Assembly (NCBI GenBank): GCA_027310725.1
Contig: DAIDAG010000054.1
Coordinates: forward strand, 29,941-93,940
Direction of reading: 5' to 3'
Origin: Sideroxydans sp.
GTDB taxonomy: Bacteria > Pseudomonadota > Gammaproteobacteria > Burkholderiales > Gallionellaceae
DNA length: 64,000 bases
Shown here: piece after piece, positions 7,897 through 16,343 of the stretch
How positions within the stretch are numbered: position 1 is the first letter of the stretch
How the letters are laid out: the number at the start of each line of letters is the position of its first letter
Made by a program: the position numbers and the translations under genes
Notes under the pieces: generated by a model
The model's database searches: none
The model's input: only the letters and a program-made list of their open reading frames with translations
What the model was told of the DNA's origin: nothing

Positions 7897-9468
7897 ATGC
7901 AAGAAATCACCGTCACCCAACGCAAAGTTGTCATCGCCGCCTGTTTCGGTACATTCCTCGAGTGGTACGACTTTCTTACCTTTGCCTCGCTGGCGACCTA
8001 TTTCAGCGTGCTGTTCTTCCCGCCGGAGAATCCGACGGCAGCGTTGCTGATGAGCCTCGCCACGTTTGGCGTCGGCATGGTGGTGCGGCCATTGGGTTCG
8101 GCATTGTTCGGTTCGCTGGCGGACAAATTCGGCCGGCGTCCGATCTTTATCGCGACCATCTCGCTGATGGGCATGACGACCTTTCTGGTTGGAGTGCTGC
8201 CGACCTATGCGCAGATTGGCATTCTTGCGCCGCTGCTGTTGCTGATATTGCGCCTGTTGCAGGGCTTTGCAGTGGGCGGCGAGATCGGCGGGGTGGCGGT
8301 GTATCTCACCGAGCATGCACCGCACGGCAGACGCGGTTTCTACACCAGCGTCCTGCAACTGATGGGGCCGCTCGGCATTCTGGTTTCCACTTTGCAGATT
8401 GTGCTGTTGCAGGCCTTTTTGAGCGATGCAGATTTTCATCGCTGGGGCTGGCGCGTGCCATTCCTGTTTTCCGCGCTGCTGCTGTTCATTTCCATCAGGA
8501 CGCGTATGAGTCTGGAAGAGTCGCCGGTGTTTCGCCAGTTGCAGGCTGAGGGCACGGTCTCCAAGGCGCCCCTGCGGGAATGCCTGAGTGATCGCCGCAC
8601 CCTGGGACGCATGGCGCTGCTGTTCTTCTGCATCTCTGCAGGCGGTTCGCTGCTGTTCTTCTCGTCGCAGGTCTATGCCAATGTGTTCCTGAAGAGTGTG
8701 GTGCGGCTCGACGCACAACTCGCAAGTACGCTGGTCATGACCAGCACCCTGCTGCTGTTCCCGCTCACTGTCTTTTGCGGCTGGCTGTCGGACAAGATCG
8801 GGCGCAAGCCGGTCTTGCTGGCAGGTTTGATTCTGGGGGCGATTACTATCCTGCCCGTGTTCAAGGGCTTGCAGCATTACGGCAATCCGGCGCTGGAGCG
8901 TTTCAATCGTGAAGTCGCGGTGTCGCTGTACGGAGGCGATTGCGACTACAGTCCGTTCCGCAAGGCGGCGAATGATTGCGAGCGCAATCAAGAATTCCTT
9001 ACCAGGAACGGCGTCTCTTATTCCCTTCGGCCACAACGGGCCGGGCAGGACGTCTTTGTGAGCATAGACGGCGACGGCGGGATATACGGTTTCAATCCCG
9101 AAAGGCTGACGGGAGCATTAAAAGCCCGGGGATGGTCGGAAAGTGCGGACGTCGGCCAGGTAAACCGCTTCATGCTGTTCCTGTTGCTCGTCGTGCCGGT
9201 GATCGCCGTTGCACTGATCACCGGCCCGCAGACCGCCGTCCTCGCAGAGCTGTTCACTGCGAGAACACGTTACACGGCAGCAGCATTGCCGCATAACCTG
9301 AGTGCGGGCTGGATCGGCGGCCTGTCGCCTTTCATGGTCACATTGTTTTCGGTCCAGGCGGGCGATGCGCTGGCCGGCCTGTGGTATCCGGTGGGCATGC
9401 TGATCTTTGCTTCCGTGCTCGGACTGCTGTTCATGCCCGAGACGCTCGACGTCCCCCTGGGCGATTAG
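7897..9468 (+). CDS. MFS metabolite:H+ symporter-type transporter with large loop insertion
   Basis: The product is 523 residues. The N-terminal half has the MHS-type signatures: FGTFLEWYDF, RPLGSALFGSLADKFGRRP and RLLQGFAVGGEIGG. The C-terminal half carries GWLSDKIGRKPVLLAG. Related transporters (ProP, ShiA, KgtP) are about 430-450 residues. The extra length is a soluble insertion of roughly 90 residues between about 330 and 425 (from FKGLQHYGNPALERF to the next span), containing cysteines and GDGG. The substrate is unknown. It is probably co-transcribed with the KAS III-like gene. Confidence 0.85.
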   Translation: MQEITVTQRKVVIAACFGTFLEWYDFLTFASLATYFSVLFFPPENPTAALLMSLATFGVGMVVRPLGSALFGSLADKFGRRPIFIATISLMGMTTFLVGVLPTYAQIGILAPLLLLILRLLQGFAVGGEIGGVAVYLTEHAPHGRRGFYTSVLQLMGPLGILVSTLQIVLLQAFLSDADFHRWGWRVPFLFSALLLFISIRTRMSLEESPVFRQLQAEGTVSKAPLRECLSDRRTLGRMALLFFCISAGGSLLFFSSQVYANVFLKSVVRLDAQLASTLVMTSTLLLFPLTVFCGWLSDKIGRKPVLLAGLILGAITILPVFKGLQHYGNPALERFNREVAVSLYGGDCDYSPFRKAANDCERNQEFLTRNGVSYSLRPQRAGQDVFVSIDGDGGIYGFNPERLTGALKARGWSESADVGQVNRFMLFLLLVVPVIAVALITGPQTAVLAELFTARTRYTAAALPHNLSAGWIGGLSPFMVTLFSVQAGDALAGLWYPVGMLIFASVLGLLFMPETLDVPLGD

Positions 9469-9548
9469 CGGTCGCGAAAAGGCATAAAATCGCCAACGCG
9501 CATTCCGGCCTCAAGTTTTCCAGCCGGATGTCGTCATAGACGTGCGCA

Positions 9549-9568
9549 CTACATTTTCATAAATGTAG
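9549..9568. promoter_or_regulatory. Perfect inverted repeat upstream of the chemoreceptor gene
   Basis: CTACATTT-TCAT-AAATGTAG is a perfect 8-bp inverted repeat with a 4-base centre, ending 20 bases before ATG 9588 and 9 bases before its Shine-Dalgarno GGAG. It could be an operator or, in the transcript, a hairpin next to the ribosome-binding site. There is no T run, so it is not a terminator. Confidence 0.5.
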
Positions 9569-9587
9569 CCCCAATTTGGAGAAATCA

Positions 9588-11231
9588 ATGATCAACTGGT
9601 ACAACTCGCTCAGCATACGCTGGAAGCTTCAATTCGGCTTCTTCCTGGTGACGATGGTCACCACTGTCTATAACCGGATGCTTGCCTCGCACGAACTGGG
9701 GCAGATGGTCGATATCGCGCGTGAAGGCGGGGTCAGCCAGCAGGTGATCAGCCAGCTCGTGGCCAACCATAATGCCTACATTTTCAATTCGTTCTGGGAG
9801 TCCGGGCTGGAGTTCATGCTCCAGTTCTTCATCATCGGCTTTGTAGCCAGCCTGTTCGTCAAACCGATCAAGGCCCTTTGCAATGCGTTGAAGACGGTGG
9901 AGAAGGGCGACCTGACCAAGGGCGTGGAGCATCGTTCGCGCGACGAGATCGGGGAGCTGGAAAAGAGTTTCAACGACATGCTGTCCAAGCTCAACCACAT
10001 CATGTGCGAGGTGGACGAGAGCGGAAAGGAAATGGAACAGTCTGCATTCCAGATCGCCAAGATATCGCACGAGATCGCCGAGGTGGGGCGCAAGGAGCAA
10101 AGCCGTTCGGATGAGGTGAACGGTGCTACTCGGCAACTGCATCAGATCTCGGAAAGCGTGCAGGCGCAAGCGACCGAAGCGACAGTGAGAGCGCAAAAGA
10201 CCGAGTCACAGGCGCGCGAAGGAATCAGTTTCGTGCAGAAGAATATCTCCGAGATGGAAAACACGGTGCAGGAAGTGAATCAGGCAGCCACGAAGATCAA
10301 CGAGCTGGAGAGATCGGCGGCACAGATCCACGACATCATCACCACCATTCAGGACATTGCCGGACAAACCAATCTGCTCGCGCTCAATGCCGCGATCGAA
10401 GCCGCCCGCGCCGGCGAGCAGGGGCGTGGATTCGCCGTCGTGGCCGATGAGGTGCGCAAATTGGCCGAGCGCACGACGCAATCGGCCGGTGAGGTTTCGC
10501 GCATCATCTCCCAGCTTGGGGGCAAGGTGGAAGAAGTGACAACGTCGATGAGCGTGGTGGTGGGCAAGGTGCACGAGAACCAGAAACTGGCGGGCGAGAC
10601 GGCTGCGGTGATCGAGCGTATCTCGGTGGATGTCGCGGAAACGGCCAGCGCGAACAACGGTATATCCGAGGCGAGTGTTGCGCAGATACGCAACGTGGAT
10701 ATCCTCCAGAAGACACTGAAGGAGTTGTTCGCGACGCTGCACGAGAGCTCGGTAAAGGTGGAGACGACGGCGGGTATCGGCGACGGGCTGCATACGGTCA
10801 CCGGGAAGCTGAACAATCTGATGGCTGAATTCACCTTTAACCACACTTCTGCCATCCAGGCGATTCAGCACGAGAAGCGAACTTTTCCGCGCGCCGCCAA
10901 CCGTTTGCTGGTCCATGTGGCTCAGGGCGGGACCTCAGTCGAATGCCCCAGCCTCGATTTCAGCATGACCGGTATTCGCCTGCTGATGAGCAAAGAACTG
11001 GACCGGAGCAAGCTGATCGAAATGGAGATATATCTGCCGCAGGAAGATATCAGTCATTACGAGGGACAGAAGCCGGTCAAACTGCCTGGCAGGATCACCT
11101 GGCAACGCAAGGAGCAGGGAAAGTTCATTTGCGGTGTTGCCTTTGAGAAAATGTCCGATGAAGCGGCCAAACGTTTGCGTGAAAGTATCAGGTACTACAA
11201 CAAGGAACCCGAATTCGGTGCCATCCGGTGA
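9588..11231 (+). CDS. Methyl-accepting chemotaxis protein with C-terminal PilZ domain
   Basis: The product is 547 residues. ATG 9588 is preferred over the in-frame TTG 9576 because GGAGAAATCA places the ribosome site correctly. Layout: span about 14-30, a short periplasmic stretch of about 45 residues, a second span 74-92, HAMP to about 145, then the signalling helices. The conserved tip is [20 protein letters not shown], then [16 protein letters not shown]. The last 110 residues form a PilZ domain ([11 protein letters not shown], then [10 protein letters not shown]), the cyclic-di-GMP binding motif RxxxR...D/NxSxxG. The receptor is therefore expected to couple c-di-GMP to CheA signalling. 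With so small a periplasmic part, ligand sensing outside is unlikely. Confidence 0.9.
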   Translation: MINWYNSLSIRWKLQFGFFLVTMVTTVYNRMLASHELGQMVDIAREGGVSQQVISQLVANHNAYIFNSFWESGLEFMLQFFIIGFVASLFVKPIKALCNALKTVEKGDLTKGVEHRSRDEIGELEKSFNDMLSKLNHIMCEVDESGKEMEQSAFQIAKISHEIAEVGRKEQSRSDEVNGATRQLHQISESVQAQATEATVRAQKTESQAREGISFVQKNISEMENTVQEVNQAATKINELERSAAQIHDIITTIQDIAGQTNLLALNAAIEAARAGEQGRGFAVVADEVRKLAERTTQSAGEVSRIISQLGGKVEEVTTSMSVVVGKVHENQKLAGETAAVIERISVDVAETASANNGISEASVAQIRNVDILQKTLKELFATLHESSVKVETTAGIGDGLHTVTGKLNNLMAEFTFNHTSAIQAIQHEKRTFPRAANRLLVHVAQGGTSVECPSLDFSMTGIRLLMSKELDRSKLIEMEIYLPQEDISHYEGQKPVKLPGRITWQRKEQGKFICGVAFEKMSDEAAKRLRESIRYYNKEPEFGAIR

Positions 11232-11238
11232 TACTGGG

Positions 11239-11244
11239 TATAAT
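11239..11244 (+). promoter_or_regulatory. Putative -10 box of the ZIP transporter gene
   Basis: TATAAT at 11239-11244, 29 bases before ATG 11274, matches the sigma-70 -10 consensus. A good -35 hexamer is not visible at 17 bases distance. Confidence 0.45.
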
Positions 11245-11273
11245 CCGCGCCCTTCACTAATTTGGGTTATAGC

Positions 11274-12047
11274 ATGAGCATCCTGGCCTGGATCATCATC
11301 ACCAGCCTATTGGGCGGCATCCTGAGCGTGATAGCGGCTGCGCTGTTTGCGCTCAATGCGCGGGGTGAGTACCTCGGCGGACTGGTGAGCTATGCCATCG
11401 GTGCGCTGCTGGGTGCCGTATTCCTCGACATCCTGCCCGAGGCTTTTCAGCAAGCGTCCAATCTGCCGGCAGTGAGTGGCATGGTGCTGGTCGGCATATT
11501 GCTGTTTTTCACGCTGGAGAAAGTGTTGATCTGGCGCCACTGCCATCATGAACACTGCGAAGCGCATGAGCCTCACGAACAGGCAGGGCACGATCATGGG
11601 CGTAGCGGGACGATGGTCATCGTCGGCGATACCTTCCACAACTTCATCGATGGCATCATCATCGCGGCGGCCTTCCTGGTCGATGTGCACCTGGGGATTG
11701 TGACTTCGCTGGCCATCATTGCCCACGAGATCCCGCAGGAGGTAGGCGATTTTGCCGTCCTGCTGCATTCCGGCTACAGCAAACTACGCGCCTTTCAACT
11801 CAATCTCATTTCCAGTTTTGCCACGCTGGTCGGCGGTGTGCTGGGATATGTCGCGCTGAAGGACATGCAATCGCTGGTGCCGTATTTGCTGGCCTTGGCG
11901 GCGTCCAGTCTGATCTACATCGCGGTGGCCGACCTGATACCCGGTTTGCACAAACGAACGCGCATGCGCGACACTGTGCAGCAGGTAGTGCTGATCCTGT
12001 TGGGCGTGGGGACAGTCGCGCTGTTCGGCTCTATCGCACCCGCTTGA
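11274..12047 (+). CDS. ZIP-family divalent metal transporter
   Basis: The product is 257 residues; ATG 11274 is used rather than the upstream in-frame TTG 11262. It has eight predicted membrane spans. The metal-binding motifs of ZIP transporters are present: HNFIDGI in span 4 and HEIPQEVGDFAVL in span 5. A cytoplasmic His-rich loop (HCHHEHCEAHEPHEQAGHDH) lies between spans 3 and 4. ZIP proteins move Zn2+ or Fe2+ toward the cytoplasm; the exact metal is not evident. It is followed by a long inverted repeat and by the convergent hsp20 gene. Confidence 0.9.
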   Translation: MSILAWIIITSLLGGILSVIAAALFALNARGEYLGGLVSYAIGALLGAVFLDILPEAFQQASNLPAVSGMVLVGILLFFTLEKVLIWRHCHHEHCEAHEPHEQAGHDHGRSGTMVIVGDTFHNFIDGIIIAAAFLVDVHLGIVTSLAIIAHEIPQEVGDFAVLLHSGYSKLRAFQLNLISSFATLVGGVLGYVALKDMQSLVPYLLALAASSLIYIAVADLIPGLHKRTRMRDTVQQVVLILLGVGTVALFGSIAPA

Positions 12048-12089
12048 GCATGATGCGATGAATGGCAGCGGCAAGTACGCCGCAGGGGC

Positions 12090-12122
12090 GCCGGTCAAAT
12101 GGTTCCTGCGCATTTGACCGGC
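12090..12122. terminator. 12-bp perfect inverted repeat between convergent genes
   Basis: GCCGGTCAAATG (12090-12101) pairs perfectly with CATTTGACCGGC (12111-12122) around a 9-base loop. It lies between the convergent zip and hsp20 genes, the position of a bidirectional terminator. A T run is missing on both sides, so it may be a factor-independent stall site of weak strength or a protein-binding palindrome. Confidence 0.55.
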
Positions 12123-12134
12123 ACTGCTTTGCGG

Positions 12135-12584
12135 TCATGACACGGAGACATTGATCGACTTTGGCTTGGCTTTCTCCGATTTTGGAAGAGTCACGTTGAG
12201 CATGCCGTCCTTGAATTCGGCTTTTACCCCGGACTCATCCGCATCATCGGGCACCCGGAAGCTGCGCATGAAATTGCCGTAGGAACACTCGACACGGTGG
12301 AATTTCTTGTTCTTCTCCTCTTTCTCCTGCTTGCGTTCGCCCTGGATGGTGAGCATGCCGTCCTGGATGGTGACTTTCACATCTTCTTTGTTTACCCCGG
12401 GAATTTCACCTTTGATGAGATAGGCGGCATCTGTTTCGCTGATGTCGACGGAAGGCATCCAGTCTGCAACGGCCAGCATCTCATTATCCGATGCCGGGCG
12501 GCTGGGCATACGCCCGAAGATACGATTCAAACGACTTGATACGTCATCCAATTCCCTGAAGGGGTCCCATTTGATCAAGTTCAT
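12135..12584 (-). CDS. Hsp20 small heat shock protein
   Basis: The product is 149 residues. The alpha-crystallin domain spans about 45-140 with the usual AxLPGVxKEDVKV-like segment (GEIPGVNKEDVKVTIQDGML) and the C-terminal AEFKDGMLNVTLPK motif. The N-terminus MNLIKWDPFRELD is typical of class A bacterial Hsp20. AAGGAG lies 8 bases before the start. The protein is an ATP-independent holdase that keeps unfolded proteins soluble. I saw no clear sigma-32 promoter upstream. Its neighbours (PAS protein, FixLJ-type pair, nitroreductase) suggest a stress island. Confidence 0.93.
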   Translation of the reverse strand: MNLIKWDPFRELDDVSSRLNRIFGRMPSRPASDNEMLAVADWMPSVDISETDAAYLIKGEIPGVNKEDVKVTIQDGMLTIQGERKQEKEEKNKKFHRVECSYGNFMRSFRVPDDADESGVKAEFKDGMLNVTLPKSEKAKPKSINVSVS

Positions 12585-12723
12585 GATAGTGCTCCTTTTT
12601 AAGTTGCGTCGAAGACAAATACCGCTGCGATTCTCCCTGAAAGACTGCGGTTACAACCATTCAAAACAGGCAGCTGCAATGTGTCAGAAAAATCGATTTA
12701 TTCGGGATGCATGAGAGTGCGGC

Positions 12724-13146
12724 TCAGGGCTCCAGCCCGGGCATGAGTGGATTGATGATCAGCCTTATGGAACGTTTGCCATCAAATTCGACACGGACGA
12801 AACTCAAAATGCAGGACAAAATATCGCCTCGCCGATTTTGCGCTTCGTAGCGGTGGCCGCAATGGCACAGATAATTGAGAAACGGGTTCAATCGTTCTTC
12901 CTGGATCAAGTCGACGCCGGTGAGCTGTGGCAGCAGGCGCGACACATGCTGCCAAACCAGATCGCGACGCTGAAAGCCGAACAGCCTTTCAAAAGACCTG
13001 CTGCAATCCTGGATCATTCCGCGTTCGTCAAGTGCAAGTGACGGCGGGTCTTGTGGTTCGATCCGGCACTCGTCGCGCTCTTCCCGCGGCTGGCTATAGG
13101 AAAAGGGATGGGTATCGCTGGATGAGAAACTTCTCTGCAAGTCCAT
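12724..13146 (-). CDS. Stand-alone PAS domain protein
   Basis: The product is 140 residues, with AAGGAG seven bases before the start. Residues 35-138 form a PAS domain (LALDERGMIQDCSRSFERLF, then a GDILSCILSFVRV strand). There is no output domain and no membrane span. The first 35 residues are polar and rich in Ser and Glu. It is divergent from the histidine kinase gene and may pass a signal to it by PAS-PAS pairing, but that is inference from position. The ligand cannot be predicted. Confidence 0.75.
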   Translation of the reverse strand: MDLQRSFSSSDTHPFSYSQPREERDECRIEPQDPPSLALDERGMIQDCSRSFERLFGFQRRDLVWQHVSRLLPQLTGVDLIQEERLNPFLNYLCHCGHRYEAQNRRGDILSCILSFVRVEFDGKRSIRLIINPLMPGLEP

Positions 13147-13500
13147 TTTTTTCTCCTTGAGGCTATCTTGGAAAGACGGGGCAATAGGGGATGATTGAAC
13201 TTACTGCAATACCGGGATGGGGGAAATACGGGCGAATACATATGTATAAATACATATCTATTTGAGAATATATGGATTTTCTATATACAGAGCAGGTTGA
13301 AAGCGGTATATGTCCGGACAGTCAAAGGCTGCTTGCTTTACGATCAACAATGGGTAAAACGATCGATCCATACATTGGACGCCTTGTACACTGGCATCAA
13401 GGATGGCGCCGTGTTACTTTTTGCCGGAATCCTGTTTCATGCGGGTGCTACTTAGCTATCTGTTTCTGTGGTATTTTCGTTTCCATTTTGACAAACATCA
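13147..13500. promoter_or_regulatory. Divergent control region between PAS protein and histidine kinase
   Basis: This 354-base AT-rich region contains the perfect 12-bp palindrome ATACATATGTAT (13236-13247), followed by a partial second copy TACATAT at 13251. These are candidate operator or promoter elements for both divergent genes. Short open frames here (for example 13195-13455) lack ribosome-binding sites and family resemblance, so I do not call a gene. Confidence 0.4.
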
Positions 13501-14808
13501 TTGGACGAACCAAGCGACATCTTGATGCCTCCAGAAGATAAATCGGTTAGCAAGAAAATCCGGAACCCTGTTCGCATGAAAGCCGAAGAACAGCGCTCCC
13601 ATTCGCCTCCCGTGGAAGTACAGTCTCGCGCCACCTGGGAGAAGCTGTACGAACTCCAGGTGCACCCGCTCGAACCGGGATTGCAGGACGACGAGCGACG
13701 GAAGGCACCGATTGCGCTGGAGGTGTCCCGTGACCGATACATGGATCTTTATGACTTTTTCCCCATCGGTTATATCACGCTCAGCAGCGAGGGAATCATC
13801 AACGAGGTCAATCTTGCCGGTGCCGCACTCCTGGGCATTGAACGCAACAAGTTGATCGGCCGCCGCTTTGCCCCCTTTGTGGCATCCGAAGACAGTGAAC
13901 CGTGGCATCGACAGTTTTTGAACACACAAAATTGCAACGCGAAACAAAGTTGCGAAGCGGCGATCAGGCGCGTTGATGGTTCAGTCTTTCAAGCCAAACT
14001 GGATAGTTCACGGATGGAAGCGGGGAATGATTCGCCGGTGCGAATCATCATCTCCGATATCACCGAACGAAAAAGCATGGAAAAGGAAATACAAGAGCGG
14101 CGAAAGGAAATGGACGATCTGCATATGCTGCATGCAACCTCGCAGACGGTTGCAGCCATCGCACACGAACTCAACCAGCCACTGCTTGCAATCGCATCTT
14201 ATAGCAGCGCGGCGCTCATGCTGCTGAATTCCGAAGCGCCCAACCTGGACAAGGTCAGAAAAGCCGTGGATGGTTGCGAGCGACAGGCACACCGCGCCGG
14301 GAAGTCGATCCGCGACCTGCTCGAATTCCTGAACATTCAGGAGTTCTCGACTGAAACATTCGATCTCAATGCGGAAATAGCCAACGCTCTCGATGTGGCC
14401 AGGTCGGAACATGAATTGGGGTTCGAATGCATTTTCCAAAAGGATGAAGAGATTCCTTTGATTCGAGCCAGTCGTACCCATGTGCAAAAGGTGCTGCTCA
14501 ATCTGTTGCACAACGGTATGGAGGCCATGCAGGAAGCCGGCGTTCCGCTGCCGGTCATTTTGGTGACGGTGAAAAGTATCCCGGGTGAAAATGTTGCCCA
14601 GGTGACGATACGGGACAACGGGCCTGGCATCAAGGAAGAGGATATATACCGCCTGTTCAAGCCGTTCTTTACCACCAAGGCCAAAGGCATCGGCATGGGA
14701 CTCGCGGTTAGCCGTTCTCTGACCGAGACCAATGGCGGCAAACTGTGGTTTGAATCACAAGCCGGTTCCGGCGCCATTTTTCATCTGACGTTGCCCTTCG
14801 CATCATGA
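13501..14808 (+). CDS. PAS-containing sensor histidine kinase (FixL-like)
   Basis: The frame is 435 residues from TTG 13501. In-frame ATG codons at 13525 and 13576 are alternatives, since no Shine-Dalgarno site decides. Domains: PAS about 78-190 (FFPIGYITLSSEGIINEVNL ... ISDITERK), phospho-acceptor His222 in AAIAHELNQPL, and the ATPase with N-box Asn338, DNGPG (372-376) and GIGMGLAVSRSL. It has no membrane span, so it senses a cytoplasmic signal. The HELNQPL motif is that of the FixL/DctB group (HPK4). A haem ligand in the PAS domain cannot be established. It overlaps the response regulator gene by four bases. Confidence 0.88.
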   Translation: MDEPSDILMPPEDKSVSKKIRNPVRMKAEEQRSHSPPVEVQSRATWEKLYELQVHPLEPGLQDDERRKAPIALEVSRDRYMDLYDFFPIGYITLSSEGIINEVNLAGAALLGIERNKLIGRRFAPFVASEDSEPWHRQFLNTQNCNAKQSCEAAIRRVDGSVFQAKLDSSRMEAGNDSPVRIIISDITERKSMEKEIQERRKEMDDLHMLHATSQTVAAIAHELNQPLLAIASYSSAALMLLNSEAPNLDKVRKAVDGCERQAHRAGKSIRDLLEFLNIQEFSTETFDLNAEIANALDVARSEHELGFECIFQKDEEIPLIRASRTHVQKVLLNLLHNGMEAMQEAGVPLPVILVTVKSIPGENVAQVTIRDNGPGIKEEDIYRLFKPFFTTKAKGIGMGLAVSRSLTETNGGKLWFESQAGSGAIFHLTLPFAS

Positions 14809-15416
14809 GCTACTACGGCTACGTATTTATCGTGGATGATGATGCGGTCGTGCTGGATTCGCTACGCATGCAGCTGGAAGCTGCCGGTTATGCCGTCGCC
14901 ACGTTTCACGGTGCCGAAGATTTCCTGGAAATATGCACCCCAGATACCCATGGCTGCATCATTCTGGATGTGAGCATGCCCGACATGGACGGTCCCGCCT
15001 TGCAGGAGGAATTGAAGCGGCGGGGCTTGAATCTTCCGATCATCTTTCTTTCGGGACACGGAACCATACCGTTGACGGTGCGCACTCTCAAGGCCGGTGC
15101 GATGGATTTTCTGACCAAACCGGTGAAGGGAGCGGTATTGCTGGCCCGAGTCCAGGAAGCGATGGAGCAGTGTTCCCTCTTGCGGAAGCAGGCTCAGGCT
15201 TCCCAATCCATCGCATCAAGGCTGGCCATGCTTACCGATCGCGAAAATGAAGTTCTCAAGCTGGCCGTCGCCGGGCATACCAGCAAGGAGATCGCGCAAC
15301 GCCTGGGCATCAGCTACCGGACAGTCGAGATACATCGCGCCCACGTCATGCAAAAAACCGGCGCATCCAATATGCTCGAACTCGCGCGCATCACCTCGAA
15401 CCACGTATCCAGATAG
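14805..15416 (+). CDS. FixJ-type response regulator
   Basis: The product is 203 residues. The receiver domain has the acidic pocket Asp11-13, phospho-acceptor Asp55 (IILDVSMPDMDG) and the Lys of FLTKPVKG. A LuxR/GerE helix-turn-helix follows at about 140-200 (LTDRENEVLKLAVAGHTSKE, then SYRTVEIHRAHVMQKTG). It shares ATGA with the end of the kinase gene, so the pair is translationally coupled. FixJ-class regulators activate transcription from tandem half sites. The palindromes at 13236 and at 15430 (ATACGTAT) are possible but untested targets. Confidence 0.93.
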   Translation: MSYYGYVFIVDDDAVVLDSLRMQLEAAGYAVATFHGAEDFLEICTPDTHGCIILDVSMPDMDGPALQEELKRRGLNLPIIFLSGHGTIPLTVRTLKAGAMDFLTKPVKGAVLLARVQEAMEQCSLLRKQAQASQSIASRLAMLTDRENEVLKLAVAGHTSKEIAQRLGISYRTVEIHRAHVMQKTGASNMLELARITSNHVSR

Positions 15417-15502
15417 TTTTCGCATACCCATACGTATTCATACTGATTTTATCGGGCGGTGGTTCGATGTTAGCGTGGGCAACGTAAAAGGAGGTGCCCA
15501 AC

Positions 15503-16105
15503 ATGTTGCTGCCAACGATCGAAAAGCCGCAGGGAAGGAATGTATTCGAAGCCATTCTCGCGCGGCGCACCGTACGGGCATATGCACCGGACAAGATCAG
15601 CAAGAATGCGATTCAGACACTGCTGGAAGCCGCAGTCCGTGCTCCCACCGCCATGCACGAGGAGCCATGGGCGTTCGTCGTGGTACAGAACAGGCAAATA
15701 TTGAGGCAGCTGTCCGACCGGGCCAAGCCGATATTCATCGAGGAGATGCGCCACCGCAACGCTCAGGGTGTTCGACATTCGTTCGAGCATTTTGCCAGGC
15801 CGGATTTCGACATGTTCCATGGGGCAAACGCCTTGATCATCATCTGTGCAAAGCCGGCGAGCCCCTTCGTCGTTGCCGATTGCTGGCTGGCAGCCGAGAA
15901 TCTGATATTGGCTGCCTGTGAACTTGGTCTCGGCAGTTGCGTCATTGGCTCGGTCGTTTCCGTCCTGAATATCCACATGGTGAAAACAGAACTCGGCATA
16001 CCCGCTGCTTACACCGTCATTGCCCCCATCGTCGTGGGGCTGCCGATGGGGGAAACCGAAGCGACTTCAAGAAAGGAACCGTTGATCCTCTCCTGGAAAC
16101 AATGA
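15503..16105 (+). CDS. Nitroreductase-family protein
   Basis: The product is 200 residues. ATG 15503 is chosen because AAAGGAGG lies 7 bases upstream and overlaps the alternative GTG. It is an FMN-dependent oxidoreductase of the nitroreductase fold: the N-terminal ILARRTVRAYAPDKI FMN-phosphate segment, the APTAMHEEPWAFVVV stretch, and C-terminal AAENLILAACELGLGSCVIG. The physiological substrate is unknown; the family reduces nitro compounds, quinones or flavins with NAD(P)H. It lies 86 bases after the response regulator. In other bacteria dormancy or hypoxia regulons pair Hsp20 and nitroreductases, so regulation by this two-component pair is plausible. Confidence 0.88.
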   Translation: MLLPTIEKPQGRNVFEAILARRTVRAYAPDKISKNAIQTLLEAAVRAPTAMHEEPWAFVVVQNRQILRQLSDRAKPIFIEEMRHRNAQGVRHSFEHFARPDFDMFHGANALIIICAKPASPFVVADCWLAAENLILAACELGLGSCVIGSVVSVLNIHMVKTELGIPAAYTVIAPIVVGLPMGETEATSRKEPLILSWKQ

Positions 16106-16343
16106 TCCGTTGCGCCGTCAGGTAGTCCAAGGTCGTTTTGACTGCGCCGGTCCCGATAGTCCCTTGCCGTAAAGCCCGATATCGGAAATCCCCGTCCGGC
16201 CGCCTGACAGACTGGCCCGGATCGCATTTCCAGACATTCGTCATTCCCCGTGTATGAAACAGTTAGAATAGCGTCCCCGTCAAGAAGGGGCGAAATCCCC
16301 TTGTTTGCCTGAATCCTTACACCAAGTGCAACACCGAAACAGC

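Noticed and set aside
7852..9036. Minus-strand open frame of 394 codons opposite the MFS gene
   Set aside because: Gln/His/Arg-rich shadow frame; the plus strand has clear transporter motifs.
13195..13541. Two overlapping small frames before the histidine kinase
   Set aside because: No Shine-Dalgarno site, cysteine-rich irregular composition, and the region carries palindromes expected of a control region.
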